Position numbers and translations under genes: made by a program. The notes below the pieces were generated by a model. The model was not told the DNA's origin. It saw only the letters and a list, made by a program, of their open reading frames with translations, and did no database searches. Below are positions 6,282-13,936 of a stretch of 14,186 nt of DNA, piece after piece. The stretch is from Planctomycetaceae bacterium. GTDB lineage: Bacteria; Planctomycetota; Planctomycetia; Pirellulales; Thermoguttaceae. Within the stretch, counting starts at the first letter, position 1; every line of letters starts with the position of its first letter. The DNA is taken from positions 1-14,186 of the forward strand of contig WRMR01000061.1 in the NCBI GenBank assembly GCA_009776995.1, read 5' to 3'.

Positions 6282-7667
6282 ATGATGACAACCTCTTATC
6301 GAATGATTGCGGGATGCGCGAGTCTGCTTGCGACTGTGGCATTCCTGTTCTGTTCCGTGCCAGCCCTTTATGCCGATGGAGAAAAAGGTGCCCCGGAGAC
6401 GATGACCGTCGGGGCGGCTTCGGTTGACATCACCTGTGAGCCGGGGCCGGAAATGGCTGGATTTGCAGCCCGGGTGCAACCCTCAACCAACGTGCGGACG
6501 CATCTGTTCGCACGAGCACTTTACCTTGCGAAAGACGGCGAAACCATGCTTTGGCTGGTTGCCGATTCACTCGGTTATTCGCAGGAAATCGTCGCCAGGA
6601 TCAAAACCGAACTGTCGCGGCAACTGTCGATCGAACCCTGGCGCATTGTCGTTGCGGCAACGCATACACACAGTGCCCCGGTCGCTTCCCGACTCAGCAC
6701 CACAGGTGAGTATTCCGATGAGTACGTCGAAACGATTCTTGTGCCGGGTCTGCTTAAAGCGGCACGGAATGCCAGGCAATCCGCCGAACCGTGCCGGATG
6801 GTCGAGGCAACCGGCGATGTCGATCTTTCCATTGATCGTCGGGGCAAGGCGACGAAGCACACGGAAAAACGCGTCCCCGCCGTCGGATTCCAACGCGGGG
6901 ACGGGACGTTCAAGGCAGTATTGATCGGCTACACAATGCACCCGGTCTGCTACATGAGTGGGGACATCGCCGCCGAGTGGCCGGGTGCGGTGGCCGATGC
7001 AGTGCATGAAATCTTTTCGCCGGAAACGGAACCGTTTGTTCTGCAAGGTGCCTGCGGCAACATCAACCCCGTGAAAAGGAACATGTCCGACGAGGAAATG
7101 CGGGAAGTCGGGCAGACGATCACGCAATCCGTTGCCGAACAACTCAAAACAGCAAAGCCGATTGAACCGTACTTTGCGATTCGCACACGGGACATGGCCG
7201 TGTTGCTCGATGTGTGCGACGAGGCGGGTATCGACGCTTTTGTTGAAAGTCAACGCACCACGTATGCCGGTAGTACCATTGCACTCAAGGCCTGTGATAA
7301 CTGGGAGGCATGGGCGCGAAACGAACTGGCACAAGGTGGCCGCGATTACGTTGAAATCGAAGCGGCGGCCATCGTGCTGGGGCATCGCGTTTTTGTCACC
7401 GCGCCGTTTGAAACGCTTTCCTGGATGAATCCCGAACTGGCCAAGCACACGACATTCGACTGTTTCGCACTCGGCTATACGAACGGCTGTTACAACTACC
7501 TGCCGCACGATGCCGCTTACGACGAAGGAGGTTATGAGCCTGGCAACTCGCATCTTTGGTATCGGAATTTCCGTTGCCGACGTGGCGAACTGGAACGCCT
7601 GGCCGCGAACTCGGCCCCCGTGGTGGAACTGACGGCACGAATCGCCGGACTGAAAAAGTCGGACTGA
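6282..7667 (+). CDS. Secreted neutral/alkaline ceramidase N-terminal-domain protein
   Basis: A 461-aa exported protein. I chose ATG 6282, with AAGGAG 9 nt upstream; the frame extends to a GTG at 6180, inside a palindrome, without a leader. Residues 8-31 (IAGCASLLATVAFLF...PALYA) form a signal peptide. The body matches the neutral/alkaline non-lysosomal ceramidase family: VGAASVDIT near 43, zinc-type THTHSAP at 127-133, MHPVCYMSG with H220, QGACGNINP at 255-263, PFETLSW with E377, and YTNGCYNYLPHDAAYDEGGYE at 399-419. In characterised ceramidases a serine nucleophile sits in a GDVSPN motif. Here the equivalent reads GACGNINP without that Ser, so true ceramide hydrolysis is doubtful and another amide is possible. 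Length suits the single-domain planctomycete relatives. The stop codon is the exact start of the DegT remnant, in the same frame. Confidence 0.82.
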   Translation: MMTTSYRMIAGCASLLATVAFLFCSVPALYADGEKGAPETMTVGAASVDITCEPGPEMAGFAARVQPSTNVRTHLFARALYLAKDGETMLWLVADSLGYSQEIVARIKTELSRQLSIEPWRIVVAATHTHSAPVASRLSTTGEYSDEYVETILVPGLLKAARNARQSAEPCRMVEATGDVDLSIDRRGKATKHTEKRVPAVGFQRGDGTFKAVLIGYTMHPVCYMSGDIAAEWPGAVADAVHEIFSPETEPFVLQGACGNINPVKRNMSDEEMREVGQTITQSVAEQLKTAKPIEPYFAIRTRDMAVLLDVCDEAGIDAFVESQRTTYAGSTIALKACDNWEAWARNELAQGGRDYVEIEAAAIVLGHRVFVTAPFETLSWMNPELAKHTTFDCFALGYTNGCYNYLPHDAAYDEGGYEPGNSHLWYRNFRCRRGELERLAANSAPVVELTARIAGLKKSD

Positions 7668-7931
7668 ACCGGAGGCGGATACAGTGCCATGGATTGGGCG
7701 GATTACGTCCGAAAAACCTACGAAGGACGGGCGGCGTCGCGCGTCTATTCCAGGAAGGCCATGGACGACTATGTCGAACGCGTTGGAACATTTCCATCAA
7801 TGAACCGACTTTGTTCGGAAGCTCTTTGGCTTTCCCAGACCATGATGATCGGCCCGCGCAGCAATATGGACATCATTGCCGAGGCTACCCGGCGGATTCA
7901 TAAAAACGCCGCCGAAATTGCCAAGCTGTAA
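7668..7931 (+). pseudogene. C-terminal remnant of a second DegT-family aminotransferase
   Basis: From the codon after the ceramidase-like stop, the same frame reads TGGGYSAMDWADYVRK... to ...IHKNAAEIAKL and a TAA, colinear with the last 87 codons of the intact DegT gene (about 5868-6128). PLP-binding parts are absent, so it cannot be an enzyme. It could be translated only by readthrough of the ceramidase TGA or from ATG 7689, which has no clear ribosome site. Nucleotide identity is uneven: the final 90 nt (7842-7931) differ from 6039-6128 at only four positions, whereas the preceding 165 nt or so differ at about 50. That suggests an old paralogue whose 3' end was recently homogenised with the intact gene. 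Confidence 0.85.
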
Positions 7932-8001
7932 CCGTTCACGGTTACCAATGCAGACATACATCGATGTTCTGTAGTCGCGCAAAAATAACGTGAACATTTC
8001 A

Positions 8002-8060
8002 ATCAGAGCCGCGAGAGTCATCGAACGGAATGACCGTTCCGTGACCGTCGCGGCTCTGAT
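8002..8060. repeat. 59-nt near-perfect hairpin upstream of glycerate kinase
   Basis: ATCAGAGCCGCGA (8002-8014) pairs perfectly with TCGCGGCTCTGAT (8048-8060). After a 2-nt mismatch the stem resumes with GTCA (8017-8020) against TGAC (8042-8045), and then GAACGG (8023-8028) against CCGTTC (8034-8039), closing on a 5-nt loop AATGA. About 24 of 27 positions pair with no bulges. There is no following T run, so it is not an ordinary terminator. It ends 47 nt before the glycerate kinase start and does not share the GGTCAC core arrangement of the other repeats. Confidence 0.75.
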
Positions 8061-8107
8061 GATCGAACATCTGGTTTTGACATGAGCCCCTGGCACGGAA
8101 GGCATCC

Positions 8108-9562
8108 ATGACGCGGAATTTACGAAACGATATGCTTACGATCTGGCGGGCGGGGGTTGACGGGGTGGATGTCCGGCGTTTGGTCGGTGAGCATCTTCGG
8201 GTTGAAAAGGATCGGCTTGTTATTGGCGAAGCGGCGTACCCGCTTGCCGGCATTCAACGCATCACAGTCATCGGGGCGGGTAAGGCAACTGCGAATATGG
8301 CGTCAGTCGTCGAACAGGTCTTGGCCGAACAAATCGACGCGGGAATGGTCGCCGGTTGGGTCAATATTCCCGAAAGTTGCGAAGTGCCATTGCGCGTCAT
8401 TCGGCAACACGTTGCCCGTCCCGCCGGGGTCAATGAGCCGACCGAAGCGGGTGTGTTCGGAACGCGGCAGATGCTCACGTTGATCGAGGAGACGAATCGC
8501 GCGTTGGATCGTCAGGGCGTCCCGCTTTCGCAACATCTTGTACTTTGCCTCATCTCGGGCGGCGGTTCGGCTCTGATGCCCTTGCCTGAGCCGGGGGTGA
8601 CGCTCGAACAAAAACTCGCCGTCACGCGATTCCTTTCCGCATCCGGTGCGACGATCAACGAAATCAACACCGTCCGCAAGCAGCTCAGCGGCGTCAAGGG
8701 TGGTAGGTTGAAACGCCATTGTCGTGGTACAACGCTGGTCGGCCTGATTCTTTCCGACGTGCTTGGCGACCCGCTCGACGTCATCGCATCCGGGCCGACG
8801 GTTGATAACACCACGACGGCTCTTGACGCAATCAAGGTGCTTGAAAAATACGGCTTTGACCAGGAAGGCTTCGGGCTTCAGGCTTCAGGCTTCAGGGGAT
8901 GGGAAAAAAATCCGAATGTCAATCCCGAATCCCGAATCCCGAAGTCGGAAGCCCGAAATTACGTCATCGGCAACAACGCAACGGCTGTTGACGCAGCAGG
9001 CATGGAAGCGGTTCATCGCGGTTATTCGCCTGTGATGCTGTGTGCAACGCAATCGGAAGGTGATGTCGAGACGCTTGCGGAACATTTCGTCGATGTGATC
9101 CGAAAGGCGGGCGATTCCAACACGCTTTCCGACTGCCTCATCAGCGGGGGTGAGCCGACGGTCAAACTGGTGCCGGAAAGTCAACGCGGGCTGGGCGGAC
9201 GCAATCAGCAACTTGTTCTGTCCGTGATTTGCCGCCTGTTTTCCGATGAAACATGGCTTGACACCGTTCGTGGCAACCCGGATGCCTGTCCGTTTGCGTT
9301 TCTCTCCGGCGGAACCGATGGCGAAGACGGTCCGACCGACGCGGCAGGAGCGTTTTTCGATGGTTCCATTCTGCACCATATTGCCCGGTCTGGTATTGAC
9401 CCATACGATTATCTGAAACGTAACGATGCTTATCATTTTTTTGAACAATTCGATGCCCTGGTGACAACCGGTCCCACCGGCACGAATGTCTGCGACATTC
9501 GTGTTCTTGTCACGAAAGCAGGCGTTCATTCATCTTTTTCTGTAAAATCGACACAATCATAA
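8108..9562 (+). CDS. Glycerate 2-kinase (DUF4147 / MOFRPL family)
   Basis: ATP-dependent phosphorylation of glycerate, yielding 2-phosphoglycerate, is the known activity of the family, which older annotations call hydroxypyruvate reductase TtuD. ATG 8108 follows GGAAGG. The 484-aa protein has the DUF4147 domain, with VIGAGKATANMA (K59), LISGGGSALMPLPEPGVTLE at 148-167, INEINTVRKQLSGVKGGRL at 183-201 and LSDVLGDPLDVIASGPT at 215-231. The C-terminal MOFRPL domain has LISGGEPTV, GLGGRNQQLVLS at 361-372 and FLSGGTDGEDGPTDAAGAF at 398-416. All glycine-rich motifs are intact. Residues about 254-284 (GFGLQASGFRGWEKNPN...ESRIPKSEAR) are encoded by heptamer island 4, in the variable linker just before NYVIGNN. 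It is cytoplasmic and preceded by the large hairpin at 8002-8060. Confidence 0.92.
   Translation: MTRNLRNDMLTIWRAGVDGVDVRRLVGEHLRVEKDRLVIGEAAYPLAGIQRITVIGAGKATANMASVVEQVLAEQIDAGMVAGWVNIPESCEVPLRVIRQHVARPAGVNEPTEAGVFGTRQMLTLIEETNRALDRQGVPLSQHLVLCLISGGGSALMPLPEPGVTLEQKLAVTRFLSASGATINEINTVRKQLSGVKGGRLKRHCRGTTLVGLILSDVLGDPLDVIASGPTVDNTTTALDAIKVLEKYGFDQEGFGLQASGFRGWEKNPNVNPESRIPKSEARNYVIGNNATAVDAAGMEAVHRGYSPVMLCATQSEGDVETLAEHFVDVIRKAGDSNTLSDCLISGGEPTVKLVPESQRGLGGRNQQLVLSVICRLFSDETWLDTVRGNPDACPFAFLSGGTDGEDGPTDAAGAFFDGSILHHIARSGIDPYDYLKRNDAYHFFEQFDALVTTGPTGTNVCDIRVLVTKAGVHSSFSVKSTQS
8870..8957. repeat. Heptamer-repeat hairpin island 4 (GCTTCAG-type), inside glycerate kinase gene
   Basis: TTCGGG, then three exact GCTTCAG units, form the 5' arm (8870-8898). 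An A-rich spacer follows, then a 3' arm of TCCCGAA units with a GTCGGAA variant (8922-8957). TTCGGGCTTC at 8870-8879 is the exact complement of GAAGCCCGAA at 8948-8957, and most of the remaining arm pairs with scattered mismatches. It is translated in frame as GLQASGF...NPESRIPKSEA and has no stop in that frame. Confidence 0.75.
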
Positions 9563-9671
9563 CAACACGCAGCCTTTTCGCGACCGGCTAGACATGGTTT
9601 TCATTATTTTTTGGGCAACCAACACCATGTTCCTGTCTTCTGACCTAACCTTTTAACAAGCGCAACGAAGA

Positions 9672-9700
9672 GTAGGGTGGTCACGGCGTGGCCGTCTTAC
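9672..9700. repeat. GGTCAC-type intergenic hairpin repeat
   Basis: GTAGGGTGGTCAC (9672-9684) pairs over 13 positions with GTGGCCGTCTTAC (9688-9700) when G-U pairs are allowed, closing on a 3-nt loop GGC. It lies in the 252-bp gap between glycerate kinase and the chemoreceptor. The rest of that gap shows no gene and no convincing promoter. Confidence 0.55.
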
Positions 9701-9814
9701 CAGTAACATCGCGCTGTAGAATTAACATCCTGTCGTTGCATTTGCGCGACTGAGTTTCGGAGCATTGATGTTTTCCCCGTTTGAGAAGAATTGTGTGCTT
9801 AAGAAAGGAAAAAA

Positions 9815-12100
9815 ATGTTGAACAAATTGCGAATCGGAAAAAAACTGACACTGAGCTTCGGGATCGTCATCATGTTGTTGTTGGCAATGACCATTGTGAC
9901 GGCCTACAGCTACTCGATTCTTACGAAATCGACGAGCGATGTGCTGGCATTATTTGAAAGATCCATTCAGACCAATGAAGCCATCGATGGTGCCAACGAA
10001 ATGCGGCAAATGTTTCTTGTCTATTTGACGGAATCTGATCCCCAGTTGATGGTGGATTTCGATACCAGGCTGCGGCAAAACATATCGATTATGCAAAAAA
10101 TCCATGACAACACCTTTATTGATAAAAACAGGGAACTGGCCACTGAAATCCAGGGCATTCTGGACGACGTGGCAGCCCGGAAAAACGATTACGTGAAGCA
10201 GGAAGCGGAGATTGCCGGACTTCGTGCCGATTGCAATGCCATTTCAGACAAGGTGGCAAGAGGACTTCAGAAAACCTGTGACGCCGTGCATGAAATGATC
10301 AAAAAAACGGCCGCAAGTAACGACCAGGGTGAACAGATGGTCGAAATCACCAAAGTGGAACTGGAAAAATCACTCATGGACTGTGTTGTCATGGTCGGTC
10401 ATGTTTTGTCGACCCGCGACAGCTTTGTCTATTCCACCCGGGACTCAGACCGGGAGTGGTATGAACAATTGACTGATGAGAATTTGAAAAAACTGGCAGA
10501 AGGGCTTATGGAAATCCAGCCGCTCCTGCCGACGGGAGAGATTTCAACCAAGTTTGGCGAAGTCATCGAGACATGTGACACCTGGGGAAAAGCCGCACTG
10601 AATTACATCGAAAGCATCAAGGAACTTCGCAAACAACAAGACCCGCTTCGCGCAAGAATTATGGATTCCATTGACAAGTCCAATGAGTTACTTGTGAATA
10701 TCACCAATACGATTGAGTCTGAAGGACAACATCAACACAGCATCATCGCCGCGTCCAAAACCGCTGGTTATCTTGTTGCCGCAGCGGCGATTCTCATAGC
10801 TGTTACCGTAAGTTGGTTGTTGACAAAATCCGTGTCCGGCGGAATCACGGGGATTGTCGGTCTCTTCCGCAAAATCACCGGGGAAGGCGACCTCAACGTG
10901 GCGATTGACGAGTCGTTCTTGAGGCGGTCAGATGAAATTGGGGAACTGGCCAACCAGGCCAAGTCGATTATCGCCGATCTTCATTCCGTAACCGAAGTGG
11001 GACAAGCGGCTGCTCGGGGCGATTGGACGCACAAGGTCCGTATCAAGGGCGGGAAGGACGAAATGAACAAGAACCTTGCGGCGATGTTCGACCAGGTCAA
11101 TGAAGTTCTGCAACAGGTGCATGGTTCCGTCCAGCAGGTATCCGCCGGGGCATCCCAGGTGAATTCGGCAAGCGAAAGCCTTTCACAAGGTGCCACCGAA
11201 TCGGCGGCCAGCCTTGAGGAAATCACCTCGTCGATGACCGAAATGGGTTCCCAAACGCATCAAAACGCCCAGAATGCAGCGGAAGCCAGCCATTTGGCCA
11301 AGGACGCAAGCAACGCGGCGAACAACGGCCAGACCATGATGAAGCAGATGATTCACTCGATGGAACAGATCACGAAAAATTCGCAGGATGTGCAAAAAGT
11401 GGTCAAGGTCATCGACGACATCGCGTTTCAGACGAACCTGCTGGCACTCAACGCGGCGGTCGAAGCGGCCCGTGCAGGTGTGCATGGCAAGGGGTTCGCT
11501 GTTGTGGCCGAAGAGGTGCGTAATCTGGCCGCCCGTTGTGCGAAAGCCGCCGGAGAAACGACGCAAATGATTGAAAACAACAACCGCCAGATCAAGGATG
11601 GTGCGGAGATTGCGGAAAAAACGGCTCAAATGCTCGACCAGATTGTGACCCATGTTGCGAGTACGACCAACCTGATTCACGAAATTGCAACCGCCAGCAA
11701 CGAACAGGCGCAAGGCGTGTCGCAGGTCACCCAGGCATTACAGCAGATTGATGCGGTCACTCAACAAAATTCGGCCAGTGCGGAGGAAACCGCCAGCGTG
11801 TCGAGTGAAATGAACAGTCACGTCGGCAAGTTGCAACAGGTCGTGGAACGCTTCAAATTGCGCAGCACCCAATCATTGGCAAATACGACGGGTTACACGC
11901 GAAAAGAAAGCAAATCATTGGCGAGTTACGAAATACCGGCTGATTCGGGCAATCGGGCAACCCTGAAAAAAACGGCAACTCAACACAGCCAGACATCCGG
12001 GGAACCCTGGGGTGGCGGAACCGCAACGGCCGTATTGCCGAAAGAGGGTGAGCCGAATTATGATTTCAAACTCGACGACAGCGAGTTCGGAAAATTTTGA
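9815..12100 (+). CDS. Methyl-accepting chemotaxis protein
   Basis: A 761-aa transmembrane chemoreceptor, which should control a CheA kinase. AAAGGA lies 6 nt before ATG 9815. TM1 is about residues 12-36. A largely helical periplasmic sensor spans about 37-315, long enough for a two-bundle (HBM-like) module rather than a simple four-helix bundle. TM2 is about 316-338, then a HAMP domain to about 390 with a second HAMP-like stretch (RGDWTHKVRIKGGKDEMNKN) to about 440. The signalling hairpin has the invariant tip AFQTNLLALNAAVEAARAG near 537-555 and GFAVVAEEVRNLA at 560-572. Candidate methylation patches are SLEEITSSMTEM and ASAEETASVSSEM. A low-complexity tail of about 80 residues ends DDSEFGKF. 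No che genes are nearby; the ligand is unknown. Confidence 0.95.
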   Translation: MLNKLRIGKKLTLSFGIVIMLLLAMTIVTAYSYSILTKSTSDVLALFERSIQTNEAIDGANEMRQMFLVYLTESDPQLMVDFDTRLRQNISIMQKIHDNTFIDKNRELATEIQGILDDVAARKNDYVKQEAEIAGLRADCNAISDKVARGLQKTCDAVHEMIKKTAASNDQGEQMVEITKVELEKSLMDCVVMVGHVLSTRDSFVYSTRDSDREWYEQLTDENLKKLAEGLMEIQPLLPTGEISTKFGEVIETCDTWGKAALNYIESIKELRKQQDPLRARIMDSIDKSNELLVNITNTIESEGQHQHSIIAASKTAGYLVAAAAILIAVTVSWLLTKSVSGGITGIVGLFRKITGEGDLNVAIDESFLRRSDEIGELANQAKSIIADLHSVTEVGQAAARGDWTHKVRIKGGKDEMNKNLAAMFDQVNEVLQQVHGSVQQVSAGASQVNSASESLSQGATESAASLEEITSSMTEMGSQTHQNAQNAAEASHLAKDASNAANNGQTMMKQMIHSMEQITKNSQDVQKVVKVIDDIAFQTNLLALNAAVEAARAGVHGKGFAVVAEEVRNLAARCAKAAGETTQMIENNNRQIKDGAEIAEKTAQMLDQIVTHVASTTNLIHEIATASNEQAQGVSQVTQALQQIDAVTQQNSASAEETASVSSEMNSHVGKLQQVVERFKLRSTQSLANTTGYTRKESKSLASYEIPADSGNRATLKKTATQHSQTSGEPWGGGTATAVLPKEGEPNYDFKLDDSEFGKF

Positions 12101-12144
12101 CAGATATTCCCTATTCTTCTCATTGAACCGTAAATGCAACAAGC

Positions 12145-12175
12145 AAAACCGCAATCGTGAGATTGCGGTTTTTTT
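12145..12175 (+). terminator. Rho-independent terminator after the chemoreceptor gene
   Basis: AAAACCGCAATC (12145-12156) and GATTGCGGTTTT (12161-12172) form a perfect 12-bp stem on a GTGA tetraloop, followed by a run of Ts to 12175. It sits 45 nt after the chemoreceptor stop. It also lies just beyond the serpin stop on the opposite strand, where the A-rich flank gives a shorter T run, so it may work in both directions. Confidence 0.9.
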
Positions 12176-12198
12176 GTCTTATGTGCCAGGCGGAAGGT

Positions 12199-13740
12199 TC
12201 AATCTCTGCCGCCACCATATCCACCATATCCGCCATACGGACTACGGCGGGCAGGCGGCTCCTCTTCTTGGGCAGCGGTGAAAGCGGCTTCATCTTCGAC
12301 TCTCTCCGGGTGATGAACGCGACCCATGAAAAGAATGCCGTTGTCCGTATTCTCGCGGATCAAAAACAGGAACGGGTGATCCGCGTAAAACCTCTTGGGT
12401 TCGGGCGGCTCGCCGTGACCGTAGCCTCCGACTCCCGTCACGGCAGAGGCAACTGTGCCTTCTTCATCGACCTTGATCTGAGCCTGTTGGCGAAAGAGGT
12501 TAATAAAGAACCCCGGTTCATCGGTCATTTTCGAGAAATGCGCCTCGTCTGTCCCAAAAGCACGACTGACTCCCAGTTGCGTCATGGCGGGAATCAGATC
12601 AGTTTCGTCTTGAAAAGAAAAACGCGGCAGTTTGATTTTCACCTCCTGAACTTTGAGCTTGTTGTCGATTCGTCGTAGCAACTGCGGCGTCAATTTTTCC
12701 TCCAGTTGGGACAAACCATCCGCATCTTCCGGAAGGAGAATCAGAAGATGGGTATTTCCGCGATACGATTTTTTGAGTGCCTTGAAACCTCTGTCTTCGC
12801 AATACCAAACGTCTTGCTGACAGTTCATCATCGCCGTTCTGCTGATGGTGTCGTCGGCATGGCGAAACCATTCCGGCTTTGTTGCGCGTTTGTAGAAAAC
12901 CGATTCCCATCGTGCCTTGAAATAGACGGCGTTCAGAACCATCATGCGAAGTTCCGGAGAAATGTCCGCCTCCGAAATGACATTTTGAATGGTCCCCCTG
13001 GTATTTTCGGAACACCAATCGTTGATTGTCCGGGCAACTTCGGAAGGATCGCCGCCCTGAAAATCCGCATCGAAAATCTCTGCGAGGAATCGACGCCCCA
13101 GCAGATCGCGATAGCTCTCATGGAAATCACAGTCTTCCTGCGACCAAAACGAGGAGGCCGACTCCAAAACCAGTGGGGCTTGCTCTGTCCTGTGACTCAA
13201 ACTGCGGGCCGTTGATTCGGCGCGGGCATTGAACGCCGTCATGTGCAGGTATTTTTCAAAGAACTTCGAGTTGTCCTGAAAGTGCAGGGCTTTTCGGATT
13301 TCCTTTGCCGTTTCACCTGCCGCCCCGTCGTGCAGCATGGTCAGGATCATGGCCGCGCTCCACGGTGAACAGACAACGTTTTGGTTTTTCATGTCCTCAC
13401 CGGTAATCAACTCCCGGTACAATTCGAGCGAAAACCGTTTCAAAGCCCTGACCCGTTCTTCCGCCTGAACCTGAGCCCGGCGATTCATCGGAAAATTCCA
13501 TGCCGGCGGATACTCGTATTGCAAATCATCTGGAAAATCACCGTAGAGATGCCAGCCATCCTCATCTTCATCGTGTCCGTCGTTATCCTCATCCCAGGCG
13601 TCCGATTCCTCCGCCACATCTTCCCAACGGCTGTCAAACGGGCTTTCCCCATCCTGTGCTGTGATTGCAGTCGCATATCCGCTGAAAAGCAGCAGAATGG
13701 CTGTCAAGAAACTGCCCGGCAAAAATAATCGTGTTGACAT
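12199..13740 (-). CDS. Secreted serpin (serine/cysteine protease inhibitor family)
   Basis: A 513-aa serpin. I chose ATG 13740 (MSTRLFLPGSFL), with AAAGG 7 nt upstream; the frame opens 11 codons earlier without a ribosome site. Residues 4-25 form a signal peptide. A linker at 38-63 is strikingly acidic (EESDAWDEDNDGHDEDEDGW). The serpin fold starts near 99 and shows NVVCSPWSAAMILTMLHDGA, LNAVYFKARWESVF (269-282), HLLILLPED, VKIKLPRFSF and HPFLFLIRENTDNGILFMGRV (455-475). The hinge, VDEEGTVASAV (424-434), has Gly and Thr at P15/P14 and small residues after, as in inhibitory serpins. The rest of the reactive loop is glycine-rich (TGVGGYGHGE), with P1 near His442 by counting. A Gly/Tyr tail (PYGGYGGYGGGRD) follows the fold. 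The target protease is unknown. Confidence 0.93.
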   Translation of the reverse strand: MSTRLFLPGSFLTAILLLFSGYATAITAQDGESPFDSRWEDVAEESDAWDEDNDGHDEDEDGWHLYGDFPDDLQYEYPPAWNFPMNRRAQVQAEERVRALKRFSLELYRELITGEDMKNQNVVCSPWSAAMILTMLHDGAAGETAKEIRKALHFQDNSKFFEKYLHMTAFNARAESTARSLSHRTEQAPLVLESASSFWSQEDCDFHESYRDLLGRRFLAEIFDADFQGGDPSEVARTINDWCSENTRGTIQNVISEADISPELRMMVLNAVYFKARWESVFYKRATKPEWFRHADDTISRTAMMNCQQDVWYCEDRGFKALKKSYRGNTHLLILLPEDADGLSQLEEKLTPQLLRRIDNKLKVQEVKIKLPRFSFQDETDLIPAMTQLGVSRAFGTDEAHFSKMTDEPGFFINLFRQQAQIKVDEEGTVASAVTGVGGYGHGEPPEPKRFYADHPFLFLIRENTDNGILFMGRVHHPERVEDEAAFTAAQEEEPPARRSPYGGYGGYGGGRD

Positions 13741-13799
13741 GAGAAACCTTTCGATGTACAGGGAGACGCTCATTCAAAAAATGCATCAGACTGTACAAT

Positions 13800-13828
13800 A
13801 TTGTTATTCCAAAAGACCGTTTGATCAA
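13800..13828 (-). promoter_or_regulatory. Weak candidate promoter for the serpin gene
   Basis: On the minus strand TTGATC (13828-13823), a 17-nt spacer and AACAAT (13805-13800) lie about 60 nt before the serpin start. Each hexamer matches consensus at only four positions, in an AT-rich gap. Confidence 0.25.
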
Positions 13829-13936
13829 CCCTATTCTTCCCTCAAGAAGACAGTTCATGCAAAATTGTCATGAAAAAGCCGATGATTTTAGTTAACTGAG
13901 AGAATTTCGCCGGAAAAGTTCGCAGGCAATCCAAGC

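Noticed and set aside
6567..7553. 328-codon open frame on the minus strand
   Set aside because: Antisense to the ceramidase-like gene, with no ribosome site or recognisable motif.
8885..9529. 214-codon open frame on the minus strand
   Set aside because: Antisense to the MOFRPL domain of glycerate kinase; no independent coding evidence.
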